From: Pseudomonadota bacterium
GTDB lineage: Bacteria; Pseudomonadota; Gammaproteobacteria; Burkholderiales; Burkholderiaceae_E
Assembly: GCA_023388075.1 (NCBI GenBank)
Contig: JAEWGX010000061.1
Span: forward strand, 62,001-126,000
DNA length: 64,000 nt
Reading direction: 5' to 3'
Below, one piece after another: positions 16,661-25,861 of this stretch (the stretch's first letter is position 1; each line of letters starts with the position of its first letter). The position numbers were made by a program, and so were the translations under genes. Below the pieces are notes generated by a model. That model was not told where the DNA came from and did not search any database. It worked only from the letters and a program-made list of their open reading frames with translations.

Positions 16661-16834
16661 ATGCGTCGCCCCCCTGATATGGATGGATCGTTGCATCGCC
16701 CCCGGTGTAAGTCAATCCGACGCGGCCCACCCCGGGGTGTAGGCCTGTCGATCGAACGCGTTCGCCGGGCCAAAAGTGGAAAAACGTTTCCTGTCGTCTA
16801 GCTCCCTCGGCGCTTCGTGCCGGCGCTTCACGCT

Positions 16835-17791
16835 TCAGTATCCACGGCGCCGGTCGACCGCCTTGGGTATGCGGCCGGTCTCGCGCCAGCTCCGCACGTT
16901 CGCCGCGGCGACCAGCGAGGCGGTCTGCGGATCGGTGACGGCAGCCACGTGGGGCATCACGGTGACGCCGGGGTGCGACCAGAGGGGGCTGTCGGCAGGC
17001 AAGGGCTCGTCGTCGAAGACATCCAGCACCGCATGCGAGAGGCGGCCCGCGTCCAAGGCCTCGATGAGCGCGTCGGTGGCGACCAGGGGCCCGCGGCCGG
17101 CATTGATCAGCGCCGCGCCTGGCGGCAGGAGGCGCAGCACTCCGGCATCGACGATGTGTCGCGTCTGCGGCGTGAGCGGTAGCAGGCAGACGAGGATATC
17201 GGTGGCGCGGGCCAATGCGACCAGGCCGTCCCGTCCATGCAGGCAGCTCACGCCCTCCATCTGCTTCGCGTTGGTGCTCCATCCGCTCACCGGGAAGCCG
17301 GCGCCAACGAGCGCGCGCGCGGCCTGACGGCCGATCGCGCCGAGCCCGAGGATGCCCACGCGCCGTGCCGACGGAGCGACGTAGGCGCGCTGGAACCACT
17401 GCCGCTCGCGCTGCTGCGCAAGGTATGCGGGCATGTCGCGATGCAGGTAGAGCGTCCACGCGAGCACAGCCTCCGCCATCGTGCGGGTGAGCTCCGGATC
17501 CACCATTCGCACGATCGGCAGGTGCGCGAGGGCGGGCTCGGCGACCAGCTGCTCCACGCCCGCCCACAGGCTCTGGATCCAGCGCAACGACGCCATGCCC
17601 GAAAGCGTCGCCGGATCGGGGCTCGCGACGATGGCGAGCTCGACGCGCTCCGGTTCGGCGATGTCACGCGCGGAACGGATTCTCTCCGACGGCATCGCGC
17701 GGGAGAGCGCATCCAGCCAGCGCTGCTCCTCCCCTGGGGCGAAGGATCCGCTGAGCGCGATCGGGGGAGCGGGCTCTTCCTTCGAGTTCAT
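16835..17791 (-). CDS. ghrA: Glyoxylate/hydroxypyruvate reductase A-like dehydrogenase
   Basis: A 318-aa D-isomer-specific 2-hydroxyacid dehydrogenase of the GhrA type. It has the NAD(P) motif GLGAIG, the catalytic Arg in NAGRGPLV, the Glu in FDDEPLP and the His in MPHVAAVT. GhrA reduces glyoxylate and hydroxypyruvate. Its neighbours include a tartrate dehydrogenase, whose pathway passes through D-glycerate, so a role near that pathway is plausible but inferred. It is divergent from the FAD hydroxylase gene across 115 bp. Confidence 0.82.
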   Translation of the reverse strand: MNSKEEPAPPIALSGSFAPGEEQRWLDALSRAMPSERIRSARDIAEPERVELAIVASPDPATLSGMASLRWIQSLWAGVEQLVAEPALAHLPIVRMVDPELTRTMAEAVLAWTLYLHRDMPAYLAQQRERQWFQRAYVAPSARRVGILGLGAIGRQAARALVGAGFPVSGWSTNAKQMEGVSCLHGRDGLVALARATDILVCLLPLTPQTRHIVDAGVLRLLPPGAALINAGRGPLVATDALIEALDAGRLSHAVLDVFDDEPLPADSPLWSHPGVTVMPHVAAVTDPQTASLVAAANVRSWRETGRIPKAVDRRRGY

Positions 17792-17906
17792 CGTCGTCTC
17801 CGTGTCGGTTCGAGAATCGGGCCGCGGCGAGGGCCGCTACAGCGAGGGAATGTTAGTTGGCTTCCGGGGTATATTCGATTCGGATACGCCAGCGAGGAGG
17901 AGTGGG

Positions 17907-19130
17907 ATGGCTACCAGCGAGACGGGCGTCGGTCCTGCGGTCGTGCGCGGCCAGGCGCCGGTGCTGATCGCCGGAGGGGGAATCGGCGGGCTCGCGTGCG
18001 CGCTCGCGCTCTCTCGCCTGGGGTACCCGGTCAAGGTGCTGGAGCAGGCCGCCCAGATCGGCGAGATCGGCGCCGGCGTGCAGCTCGGGCCGAACGCATT
18101 CGCCGCCTTCGACGCGCTTGGCGTCGGCGAGCGAGCCCGCGGCCGCGCGGTGTACACCGAGAAGATGCTGATGATGGACGCGATCGACGCCCGGGTGGTC
18201 GCCGACGTGCCGCTCGGCGAAGCGTTCCGCGCGCGCTTCGGCAATCCGTATGCCGTGATCCACCGGGCGGACGTCCACACCTCGCTGCTCGAAGGCGTGC
18301 AGGATACCGGTCGCATCGAGGTGCTGACGTCGACCCACGTGGAGCGCGTTTCCCAGGACGCGGAAGGCGTCACCGTCCACGACGCCGCCGGCGGTTCGCA
18401 CCGCGGCTGCGCGCTGATCGGTTGCGACGGCGTGAAGTCGGCAGTGCGCCAGCAGGTCGTCGGCGACGACGTCCGCGTCACCGGCCATGTCGTCTATCGC
18501 GCCGTCGTGGACGCACCGGACTTCCCCGGGGAGATGCGCTGGAACTTTCCGGCGATCTGGGTGGGACCCAATTGCCACCTGGTTCACTATCCCCTTCGCA
18601 GCGGGGAGCAGTTCAACCTGGTGGTCACCTTCCACAGCAGCAAGCCCGAGGTGTGGGGCGTCACCGAGGGCAGCCGCGAGGAGGTGCTTGCGCACTTCCA
18701 GGGAATCCACGCGACGCCCGCCAAGCTGCTGGACCTGCCCCGGAGCTGGCGGCGATGGGCCACGGCCGACCGCGAGCCGATCGAGCGGTGGAGCTTCGGA
18801 CGGGTGACCCTGCTCGGCGACGCGGCGCACCCGATGATGCAGTACCTGGCCCAGGGCGCCTGCATGGCGCTGGAGGACGCGGTGACGCTCGGTGCGGCGG
18901 TCGCCGCGCACGCGGGGGATTTCACCGCGGCCTTCGCCCACTACGAGCGTTCGCGGGTGGCCCGCACGGCGCGCATGGTCTACTCGACCCGCGAGATGGG
19001 TCGCATCTATCACGCCAAGGGCGTCGAGCGGCTGGTGCGCAACGACCTCTGGAAGGGGCGCACGCCGGAGCGGTTCTACGACGCGCTGGAGTGGATGTAC
19101 GGCTGGCGCGCGGAAACCTGCCTGGCCTGA
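17907..19130 (+). CDS. FAD-dependent aromatic hydroxylase, 3-hydroxybenzoate 6-monooxygenase-like
   Basis: A 407-aa group A flavoprotein monooxygenase. The Rossmann motif GGGIGG is at 23-28, an NADH/FAD motif near LIGCDGVKSAVR, and LGDAAHPMMQYLAQGAC around residue 304 binds FAD. GAGVQLGPNAFAAFDALGVG and VYTEKMLMMDA resemble 3-hydroxybenzoate 6-hydroxylases, which make gentisate; salicylate-type enzymes are the alternative. Genes for gentisate ring cleavage are not in the window. The ATG at 17907 follows GAGGAGG. TATATT at 17870-17875 is a possible -10 box. Confidence 0.75.
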   Translation: MATSETGVGPAVVRGQAPVLIAGGGIGGLACALALSRLGYPVKVLEQAAQIGEIGAGVQLGPNAFAAFDALGVGERARGRAVYTEKMLMMDAIDARVVADVPLGEAFRARFGNPYAVIHRADVHTSLLEGVQDTGRIEVLTSTHVERVSQDAEGVTVHDAAGGSHRGCALIGCDGVKSAVRQQVVGDDVRVTGHVVYRAVVDAPDFPGEMRWNFPAIWVGPNCHLVHYPLRSGEQFNLVVTFHSSKPEVWGVTEGSREEVLAHFQGIHATPAKLLDLPRSWRRWATADREPIERWSFGRVTLLGDAAHPMMQYLAQGACMALEDAVTLGAAVAAHAGDFTAAFAHYERSRVARTARMVYSTREMGRIYHAKGVERLVRNDLWKGRTPERFYDALEWMYGWRAETCLA

Positions 19131-19170
19131 GCCTACGCCGTGCCGCGGCGCGCGTCGCCGTCCACCCTGA

Positions 19171-20277
19171 TCAGGCGCCGGCAATCGCCGTCGCGTTCTC
19201 CCGGATCCGCTCGCACACCGCGCGGGTGACCTGCGCGGTGGTCGCGGTGCCGCCGAGGTCACGGGTGTGCAGCGAGGCATCCGCCGTCACCTGCTCGATC
19301 GACTTCATCAGCACCTGGGCGGCGGGCCGCTCGCCCAGGTGCTCCAGCATCATGACCGCCGACCAGAAAGTGCCGATCGGATTCGCGAGCCCCTTGCCCA
19401 TGATGTCGAAGGCCGAGCCGTGGATCGGCTCGAACATGGACGGGTAGCGACGTTCCGGGTCGATGTTGCCGGTGGGCGCGATGCCGAGGCTGCCGGCGAG
19501 CGCGGCCGCCAGGTCGCTCAGGATGTCCGCGTGGAGATTGGTGGCGACGAGCGTATCCAGTGACGCGGGCCGCGTCACCATGCGCGCGGTGGCCGCGTCG
19601 ACCAGCTCCTTGTCCCAGGCGACGTCCGGAAACTCGCGGCTGATCTCGACGGCGATCTCGTCCCACATCACCATGGCGTGCCGCTGGGCGTTGGACTTGG
19701 TGACCACCGTCAGTTGCCTGCGAGGCCGCGAACGCGCAAGCGTGAAGGCGAAGCGCATGATGCGCTCGACACCGGCCCGGGTCATCATCGAGACGTCGGT
19801 GGCCGCCTCGGTGGGATGGCCCTGGTGCACCCGCCCGCCGACGCCGGCGTACTCGCCCTCGGAGTTCTCGCGCACGATGACCCAGTCGAGATCGCCGGGG
19901 CCGCAGCGCTTGAGCGGCGCGTCGATGCCGGGCAGGATACGCGTGGGACGGACGTTGGCGTACTGGTCCAGGCCCTGGCAGATCTTCAGCCGCAGCCCCC
20001 ACAAGGTGACGTGGTCCGGAATGTCCGGGTCGCCGGCGGATCCGAACAGGATGGCGTCCATGCCGCGAAGCGCGTCGAGCCCGTCCGCGGGCATCATCGC
20101 TCCATGCCGGCGGTAGTGGTCGCCACCCCAGTCGAAGCCGGTGAAGGCGAAGCCGAAGCCGTCGTCGCCGCCCACGGCATCGGCGAGCGCCTCGAGCACG
20201 GCCTGGCCGGCCGGAATCACCTCCTTTCCGATGCCGTCGCCCGGAATGCAGGCGATCCGATAGGTCCTTGCCGTCAC
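19171..20277 (-). CDS. ttuC: Tartrate dehydrogenase/decarboxylase family enzyme
   Basis: A 368-aa member of the isocitrate/isopropylmalate dehydrogenase family. It opens with IACIPGDGIGKEVIP; FDWGGDHYRRHG, PDHVTLWGLRLKICQG and DQYANVRPTR are the pattern of tartrate dehydrogenase (TtuC) and of D-malate dehydrogenase. EPIHGSAFDIMGKG is the family NAD-binding segment. The reaction is NAD-dependent oxidation, with or without decarboxylation, of tartrate or D-malate; which one cannot be decided here. It starts 15 bp after the stop of a Bug receptor gene on the same strand, so uptake and oxidation are probably co-expressed. Confidence 0.78.
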   Translation of the reverse strand: MTARTYRIACIPGDGIGKEVIPAGQAVLEALADAVGGDDGFGFAFTGFDWGGDHYRRHGAMMPADGLDALRGMDAILFGSAGDPDIPDHVTLWGLRLKICQGLDQYANVRPTRILPGIDAPLKRCGPGDLDWVIVRENSEGEYAGVGGRVHQGHPTEAATDVSMMTRAGVERIMRFAFTLARSRPRRQLTVVTKSNAQRHAMVMWDEIAVEISREFPDVAWDKELVDAATARMVTRPASLDTLVATNLHADILSDLAAALAGSLGIAPTGNIDPERRYPSMFEPIHGSAFDIMGKGLANPIGTFWSAVMMLEHLGERPAAQVLMKSIEQVTADASLHTRDLGGTATTAQVTRAVCERIRENATAIAGA

Positions 20278-20292
20278 CTCAGCTCCCTCGCG

Positions 20293-21243
20293 TCACTTGA
20301 TCAGGCCCGCGGCGCGGGCATCCTCCAGGATCGCCTTTGAGCGCTCCGCCATGAACTTCGCCATCTGATCGACGGGGATGTCCACCAGGTCGTAGCCGGC
20401 ATCCGCGAGCTTCTGGCGCGACTCCGGATCGGCGTTGAGGGCGGCCATCATGTCCGATACCTGCTTCTGCACCTCGGGCGGGGTGGACTTGGGCACCGCG
20501 ACGCCCCGGTAGGCACCGTCGACCCAGTCGTAGCCCAGCTCCTTGAAGGTCGGCACGTCGGGGAACTGCGGATGCCGCTTCTCGGAAGCGACCACCAGCG
20601 GACGGGTCTGGCTCTTCTGCGCGATCGCGAAGGTCAGGTAGGACATGGCCGCGTCGACATGGCCGCCGAGGACCGAGGTCATCAGGTCGCCGGTGCCCTT
20701 GAACGGCACGTAGACCGACTTGATGCCGACGAGCTTGTTCAACCGCTCGTGCGCCATGTGGTTGGCCGAGAAGCTGCCCGAGCCGGCGAAGTTGAGCGAA
20801 CCCGGCTTGGCCTTGGCCGCGTCGACCAGGTCCTGGAAGGTCTTGAAGGGGCTCGACGTGGGGACCACGATCGCATCGGCCGTGTAGTGATAGAAGTAGA
20901 CCGGCGTGAGATCCTCGGTCTTGTACTTGACGTTGCCTTCGAGCGGCTGGAGCACGACGTGGGGCAGGTTGATGCCGGCGATGGTGTAGCCGTCGGCCGG
21001 CAGCGTGTTGAGCTGTGCCCAGACCAGTCCCCCGCCGGCGCCGGGGCGGTTCTGGACCACCATCGACTGGTTGTACTTCTTGCGGAAGATCTCGGCCTGC
21101 ATCCTCGCCACGTAGTCCGACTCGCCGCCTGGAGTGAACGGGATGACGTAGTTGATCGTCTTCTCCGGGTACTCCGCCTGTGCGGCCCCTGTGGCGAGCG
21201 CGGCAGCGCCGACGGCCAGCAGGGGCAACGCCTTGAGCTTCAT
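20293..21243 (-). CDS. Bug-family tripartite tricarboxylate transporter receptor
   Basis: A 316-aa periplasmic binding protein with a Sec signal peptide ending at ATGAAQA. TctC/Bug features are YPEKTINYVIPFTPGGESD, QNRPGAGGGLVWAQLNTLPADGYT and FPDVPTFKELGYDW. It is the first gene of an operon with the tartrate dehydrogenase-like gene, so a dicarboxylic hydroxy-acid ligand is a reasonable guess. No membrane subunits are present nearby. The ATG at 21243 follows CGAGGAGACG. The frame extends far upstream but only as a shadow of the ABC ATPase gene. Confidence 0.88.
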   Translation of the reverse strand: MKLKALPLLAVGAAALATGAAQAEYPEKTINYVIPFTPGGESDYVARMQAEIFRKKYNQSMVVQNRPGAGGGLVWAQLNTLPADGYTIAGINLPHVVLQPLEGNVKYKTEDLTPVYFYHYTADAIVVPTSSPFKTFQDLVDAAKAKPGSLNFAGSGSFSANHMAHERLNKLVGIKSVYVPFKGTGDLMTSVLGGHVDAAMSYLTFAIAQKSQTRPLVVASEKRHPQFPDVPTFKELGYDWVDGAYRGVAVPKSTPPEVQKQVSDMMAALNADPESRQKLADAGYDLVDIPVDQMAKFMAERSKAILEDARAAGLIK

Positions 21244-21273
21244 GATCGTCTCCTCGAGGTTTTGGCAAGACCG

Positions 21274-21305
21274 GAGCCTGCAAGGTTCGCAAGCCGAGCC
21301 TGCAA
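21274..21305. repeat. Two 10-bp direct repeats 22 bp apart
   Basis: GAGCCTGCAA occurs at 21274-21283 and again at 21296-21305. The 22-bp period, two helical turns, and the position 31-62 bp upstream of the Bug receptor start suggest a regulator binding on one face of the promoter. The binding protein is unknown. Confidence 0.4.
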
Positions 21306-21402
21306 TATAGCCGCAATCGGGAACGAGTCGACGTCGGCGGGCGAGGGCGCGAGAGGTCGGGTTAGCATACGCCCCAGAGGAGACGGAGACGACGCCCGGC
21401 CC

Positions 21403-22548
21403 ATGTCCGCGATCCAGCTCGAGCACGTCAGCCGCCAGTGGGGCACCCGCTACGCGGTGCGCGACATCAGCTTCTCGGCCGCGCCCGGCAGCTTCGTCGT
21501 GCTGCTCGGCCCTTCCGGCTGCGGCAAGTCCACGACCCTGCGCCTCATCGCCGGCCTCGACCGGCCGCAGAACGGGCGAATCCTGATTGGCGGCACCGAC
21601 GTGACCGACCTGCCGCCAGCCAGGCGCCGGATCGCGATGGTGTTCCAGTCGTATGCGTTGTTCCCCCATCTCGACGTCGCGGAGAACATCCTCTTCGGGG
21701 TCAAGGTGCGCGGCGAGCCGAAGGCGGAGCATGGGCCGCGGCTCGCGCGTGTCGCGGAGCTGCTCGGTCTCACGGGGTTGCTGGACCGCAAGCCCGGGCA
21801 GCTCTCCGGCGGCCAGCAGCAGCGGGTGGCGCTCGGGCGGGCGATCATCGCGGAGCACCCCGTCTGCCTGATGGACGAGCCGCTCTCCAACCTGGATGCG
21901 CAACTGCGCCAGGAGATGCGTCGCGAGATCCGCGCGCTGCAGCGCAAGCTCGGGGTCACGATGATCTACGTGACGCACGACCAGACCGAGGCGATGAGCA
22001 TGGCCGACCAGGTGATCCTGATGCGCGAAGGGCGCATCGAGCAGGATGCGCCCCCGGACATGCTGTACGCGAACCCACGCACGACCTTCGCCGCCCGGTT
22101 CATCGGGACGCCGCCGATGAACGTGTTGCGCCTGTCGGCCGGAACCGGGGGCGCGACCATCGAGGGGTGTGACGCCGCCGGCGACTGCGCGATCGTCGCG
22201 CGGCTTGCGCCGGGAACGGACGGCAGACCGTTCCACTCGCTGGGAATCCGGCCCGAGCATGTCCGGCTGAGCGGCGGGGACGCCGGCGCGCCCGCGGTGG
22301 ATCCGGCGGGCTGCGTCTCCGTGCCCGCGAAGGTCGAGACCTGCGAGTACTTCGGCTCCGACACCATCCTCGGCTGCACGGTGGGTGGGCAGCACCTCGC
22401 GGTGCGGTCTCCCGGCAGGCGGATGATGGAGCCGGGGGCGCGGGTCGTGCTTGCCTGGGAGCGGTCGGCGCAGCATTTCTTCGATGCCGACGGGATCGCG
22501 GGGGAGCGAAAACCCGGGCTTGCGTCGCCGACGGCCGCGGTCCTGTAA
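21403..22548 (+). CDS. ugpC: ABC importer ATPase, UgpC/MalK type
   Basis: A 381-aa ATP-binding subunit. Walker A GPSGCGKST (36-44), Q-loop in VFQSYALFP, signature LSGGQQQR (134-141), Walker B VCLMDEP (154-160) and switch H192 are intact. The C-terminal third is a regulatory TOBE-type domain containing LGIRPEHV, as in MalK, UgpC and MsmK. It energises import of a glycerol phosphate- or sugar-like solute together with the next three genes. The ATG at 21403 fits the family N-terminus, though the ribosome-binding site is weak. It is divergent from the Bug/tartrate operon across 159 bp. Confidence 0.9.
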   Translation: MSAIQLEHVSRQWGTRYAVRDISFSAAPGSFVVLLGPSGCGKSTTLRLIAGLDRPQNGRILIGGTDVTDLPPARRRIAMVFQSYALFPHLDVAENILFGVKVRGEPKAEHGPRLARVAELLGLTGLLDRKPGQLSGGQQQRVALGRAIIAEHPVCLMDEPLSNLDAQLRQEMRREIRALQRKLGVTMIYVTHDQTEAMSMADQVILMREGRIEQDAPPDMLYANPRTTFAARFIGTPPMNVLRLSAGTGGATIEGCDAAGDCAIVARLAPGTDGRPFHSLGIRPEHVRLSGGDAGAPAVDPAGCVSVPAKVETCEYFGSDTILGCTVGGQHLAVRSPGRRMMEPGARVVLAWERSAQHFFDADGIAGERKPGLASPTAAVL

Positions 22549-22643
22549 TCATCCTGCCGCATGGTTGCCGTCCAATCGCCGCGGTCGGCGGCAGGTGCGG
22601 GAACCGGCAGCCGGATCCATGCAAACCACAAGGGAGAGTCCAG

Positions 22644-24023
22644 ATGAAGTCGACGCAGCAGAAGGGCACGTGGGACGCCGCCACCGTCGCGGCCGAGCGC
22701 AGGCTGTCGGCTGACGAGCCCGCCGGCCGCGGCTCGCGGCGCGCGGTACTCAAGACGCTGGGCGGCGCCGCGCTCGCCTCGCCGATGATCGGGGCCCGGG
22801 CGCAAGCGACGGTCGAGCTCGACTTCTACTATCCGGTGGCGGTGGGCGGGGCGGTCACGAAAACGATCGACCAGCTCGCGAGCGACTTCGAGAAGGATCA
22901 CCCCGGGATCCGGGTCAAGCCGATCTACTCCGGCACCTACCAGGAAAGCATCGTCAAGGCGATGACCGCGGCCAAGAGCGGCAAGCCCCCGCACATCGCG
23001 GTGCTGCTCTCCACCGACATGTTCTCGCTGATCGACGAGGATGCCATCGTCCCGATCGATACGCTTGCCGGGTCGGCGCAGGACCGCAAGTGGCTGGAGG
23101 GCTTCTACGACGCCTTCATGATGAACAGCCGCACGGGCGGACATGTCTGGGGCGTGCCGTTCCAGCGCTCCACCATCGTCCTCTACTGGAACAAGAACCT
23201 GTTCAAGGAAGCCGGGCTGGATCCGGAGAAGGGACCCCAGGACTGGGCCGAGATGGTCGAGTTCGCCCGCAAGCTCACCAAGACGGATGCTGGCGGCAAC
23301 GTCTCCCAATGGGGCGTGACGATCCCTTCCAGCGGCTTCCCCTACTGGCTCTTCCAGGGGCTCACCACGCCGAACGACGTCATCCTGATGAACGAGGCGG
23401 GCAACGAGACCTACTTCGACAAGCCGGGCGCGGTGGAGGCGCTGCAGTACTGGGTGGACCTGTCCGCCAAGCACAAGGTGATGCCGGGTGGGGTCATCGA
23501 GTGGGGTACCACGCCCAAGGACTTCCTGGAGCAGAAGTCCGCGATGATCTGGACCACCACCGGCAACCTCACCAACATCCGCAACAACTCGAGCTTCCCG
23601 TTCGGAGTCGCGATGCTGCCGGCGAGCAAGCGGCGCGGCAGCCCCACCGGGGGCGGCAACTTCTATGTCTTCAAGCAGACCTCCGAGGCGGAGAAAAAGG
23701 CCTCGCTCGCGTTCATGAAATGGATGACGAGCCCGGAACGCGCGGCCCAGTGGAGCATCGCCACCGGCTATGTCGCCGTCCGGCCGGATGCCTGGGAGAC
23801 CGAGGCGATGAAGAAGTACGTGGCCGAGGTGCCGGCGGCGCTGGTTGCCCGCGACCAGCTCGAGTTCTCGGTGGCGGAGCTCTCCACCCACGAGAACCAG
23901 CGGGTCACCAAGGCGCTCAACGACGCGCTGCAGGCCGCGCTCACCGGCGCCAAGCAGCCGGGTCCGGCGCTGGCGGAGGCGCAGCGCGAAGCGACCCGGA
24001 TCCTGCGCCGTTACCGCTCCTGA
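22644..24023 (+). CDS. ugpB: ABC importer substrate-binding protein, UgpB-like
   Basis: A 459-aa extracellular solute-binding protein of family 1. The unusually long N-terminus leads to a twin-arginine signal (SRRAVLKTLGGAALASPMIG, cleavage about residue 54), so it is exported folded by Tat. The mature part has YYPVAVGGAVTKTIDQLASD and WGVPFQRSTIVLYWNKNLF, resembling UgpB-type glycerol-3-phosphate binders. The exact ligand is inferred. It begins 95 bp after the ATPase gene and precedes both permeases. Confidence 0.85.
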   Translation: MKSTQQKGTWDAATVAAERRLSADEPAGRGSRRAVLKTLGGAALASPMIGARAQATVELDFYYPVAVGGAVTKTIDQLASDFEKDHPGIRVKPIYSGTYQESIVKAMTAAKSGKPPHIAVLLSTDMFSLIDEDAIVPIDTLAGSAQDRKWLEGFYDAFMMNSRTGGHVWGVPFQRSTIVLYWNKNLFKEAGLDPEKGPQDWAEMVEFARKLTKTDAGGNVSQWGVTIPSSGFPYWLFQGLTTPNDVILMNEAGNETYFDKPGAVEALQYWVDLSAKHKVMPGGVIEWGTTPKDFLEQKSAMIWTTTGNLTNIRNNSSFPFGVAMLPASKRRGSPTGGGNFYVFKQTSEAEKKASLAFMKWMTSPERAAQWSIATGYVAVRPDAWETEAMKKYVAEVPAALVARDQLEFSVAELSTHENQRVTKALNDALQAALTGAKQPGPALAEAQREATRILRRYRS

Positions 24024-24056
24024 GCGTTCCCATGCGTGTTGCGACCGGAGGGCCTG

Positions 24057-24941
24057 GTGGCCGGCAGTAGGGCGGGCACCTCCGCAGTGACCGCCTGGCT
24101 GCTGCTGCTGCCGGCGATGGTCCTCCTGGTCGCATTCACCCACTTTCCGGCGGTCGCGACCGCCTGGCACAGCTTCTTCGCCACCCCGCGCGGCGGCAAG
24201 GCGCCACCCTTCGTCGGGCTCGAGAACTACGAGCTGATGCTGGACGACCCGGTCTTCTGGGAGTCGCTGGTCAACAACCTCTGGTTCGCCGTGGGAACCA
24301 TCCCGCTGTCGATCGCGATCGCCATCGTTATGGCGCTCTGGGTCAACGGTCGGATTTCCGGCCGCGGCTTCCTGCGCCTCGCGTACTTCACGCCGACGGT
24401 GCTGCCGATGATCGCGGTGGCCAACATCTGGCTCTTCTTCTACACACCGCAGTACGGCCTGTTGGACCAGTTGACCGGCCTGTTCGGCTTCCCCAGCCGC
24501 AACTGGCTCGGCAATCCCGACACGGTGCTCGGCGCGCTGATCGTGGTCGCGATCTGGAAGGAAGCCGGCTTCTTCATGATCTTCTACCTCGCGGCCCTGC
24601 AGCAGATCTCGCCCGCGCTTGGCGAGGCGGCGGCGCTGGAAGGGGCGACCCGCTGGCAGTACTTCTGGCGCGTGCTGTTTCCGCTGCTCATGCCGACGAC
24701 GCTGTTCGTCCTGGTCAATGCGTTGATCAATGCCTTCCGTCTGGTCGACCACATCATCGTCATGACCCGTGGCGGCCCGAACAACGCCAGCTCGCTCCTG
24801 CTGTACTACATCTACCAGGTCGGCTTCAGCTTCTGGGACTCGGCCTACGCCGCCGCGATCACCGTGGTGCTGCTGGCCATCCTCGGCGTGACCGCCTTCG
24901 TCAAGTTCGGCTATCTCGACCGCCGGACGCACTACCAGTGA
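24057..24941 (+). CDS. ugpA: ABC importer permease, UgpA-like
   Basis: A 294-aa inner-membrane permease with six predicted membrane segments. The EAA loop that docks on the ATPase is visible as GEAAALEGATRWQYFWRVLF. The C-terminus (VMTRGGPNNASSLLLYYIYQ) is typical of UgpA/MalF-like subunits. I use the GTG at 24057 because GGAGGG lies four bases upstream; a GTG at 24036 in the same frame would add seven residues. It follows the binding-protein gene by 33 bp and precedes the second permease by 4 bp. Confidence 0.87.
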   Translation: MAGSRAGTSAVTAWLLLLPAMVLLVAFTHFPAVATAWHSFFATPRGGKAPPFVGLENYELMLDDPVFWESLVNNLWFAVGTIPLSIAIAIVMALWVNGRISGRGFLRLAYFTPTVLPMIAVANIWLFFYTPQYGLLDQLTGLFGFPSRNWLGNPDTVLGALIVVAIWKEAGFFMIFYLAALQQISPALGEAAALEGATRWQYFWRVLFPLLMPTTLFVLVNALINAFRLVDHIIVMTRGGPNNASSLLLYYIYQVGFSFWDSAYAAAITVVLLAILGVTAFVKFGYLDRRTHYQ

Positions 24942-24945
24942 CCCG

Positions 24946-25851
24946 ATGACGACACGTCCCGCCACCGCGGCCGAGGCTGGTCGAATCGCCAGCGAGACCA
25001 CGCCCGCGCCGCCTCTGGCGGGCGGGGTGCAGGGCGCCGCGCCGGCGCTGCTGGGCCACTGGCTGGAGACGGCCGGCGCCTGGCTGCTGGGCCTCCTCTG
25101 GTTGCTGCCGCTCGCCTATGCGATCTGGACCGCCTTCCATCCGCCGGCCTATGCGACGCGGTTCGCGCTGGATGCGCCGCTCACGCTGGAGAACTTCGTC
25201 GCCGCGTGGAATGCGGCGCCCTTCGCGCGCTACTTCCTCAATACCGTCCTGCTGGTCGCGATGGTGCTGGCCGCGCAACTGGTGCTCTGCACGCTCGCGG
25301 CCTATGCCTTCGCCCGTTTCGAGTTCCGCGGGCGGGACTTCCTGTTCCTTCTCGTCCTGCTGCAGCTCATGGTGATGCCGGACGTGCTCATCGTGGAGAA
25401 CTATCGGACGATGAACCTGCTCGGCCTGCGCGATACGCTGCTCGCCATCGGCCTGCCGTACTTCGCCTCGGCCTTCGGCATCTTCCTCCTTCGTCAGACC
25501 TTCAAGACCGTGCCGCGCGAGCTCGACGAGGCCGCCCGGGTGGAGGGGGCGAACCCGCTGCAGGTGCTGCTGAAGGTGTACGTTCCCCTGGCGCGTCCCG
25601 TCTATCTCGCCTACGCGCTGGTGTCGGTGAGCTTCCACTGGAACAACTTCCTCTGGCCGCTCATCATCACCAACTCGGTGGAATCGCGGCCGCTCACCGT
25701 CGGCCTGCAGGTCTTCTCGTCCACGGACCAGGGCGTGGACTGGTCGATCATCACGGCGGCCACGCTGATGACTTCGGCGCCGCTGCTGGTCGGCTTCCTG
25801 CTCTTCCAGCGCCAGTTCGTCCAGTCGTTCATGCGCGCCGGCATAAAATGA
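24946..25851 (+). CDS. ugpE: ABC importer permease, UgpE-like
   Basis: The second 301-aa permease of the importer. The first 35 residues form a variable cytoplasmic tail, followed by six membrane segments. The EAA loop is DEAARVEGANPLQVLLKVYVPL, and the C-terminus QRQFVQSFMRAGIK is typical of UgpE/MalG-like proteins. It pairs with the preceding permease to form the channel. The gap to the next gene is only 10 bp. Confidence 0.88.
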   Translation: MTTRPATAAEAGRIASETTPAPPLAGGVQGAAPALLGHWLETAGAWLLGLLWLLPLAYAIWTAFHPPAYATRFALDAPLTLENFVAAWNAAPFARYFLNTVLLVAMVLAAQLVLCTLAAYAFARFEFRGRDFLFLLVLLQLMVMPDVLIVENYRTMNLLGLRDTLLAIGLPYFASAFGIFLLRQTFKTVPRELDEAARVEGANPLQVLLKVYVPLARPVYLAYALVSVSFHWNNFLWPLIITNSVESRPLTVGLQVFSSTDQGVDWSIITAATLMTSAPLLVGFLLFQRQFVQSFMRAGIK

Positions 25852-25861
25852 CTGCCATCCC

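Noticed and set aside
21966..25001. Minus-strand open frame of 1011 codons
   Set aside because: It lies antisense to the ABC importer operon, whose plus-strand proteins carry intact motifs. The composition (Arg, Asp, His, Gly-rich) is that of a shadow frame.
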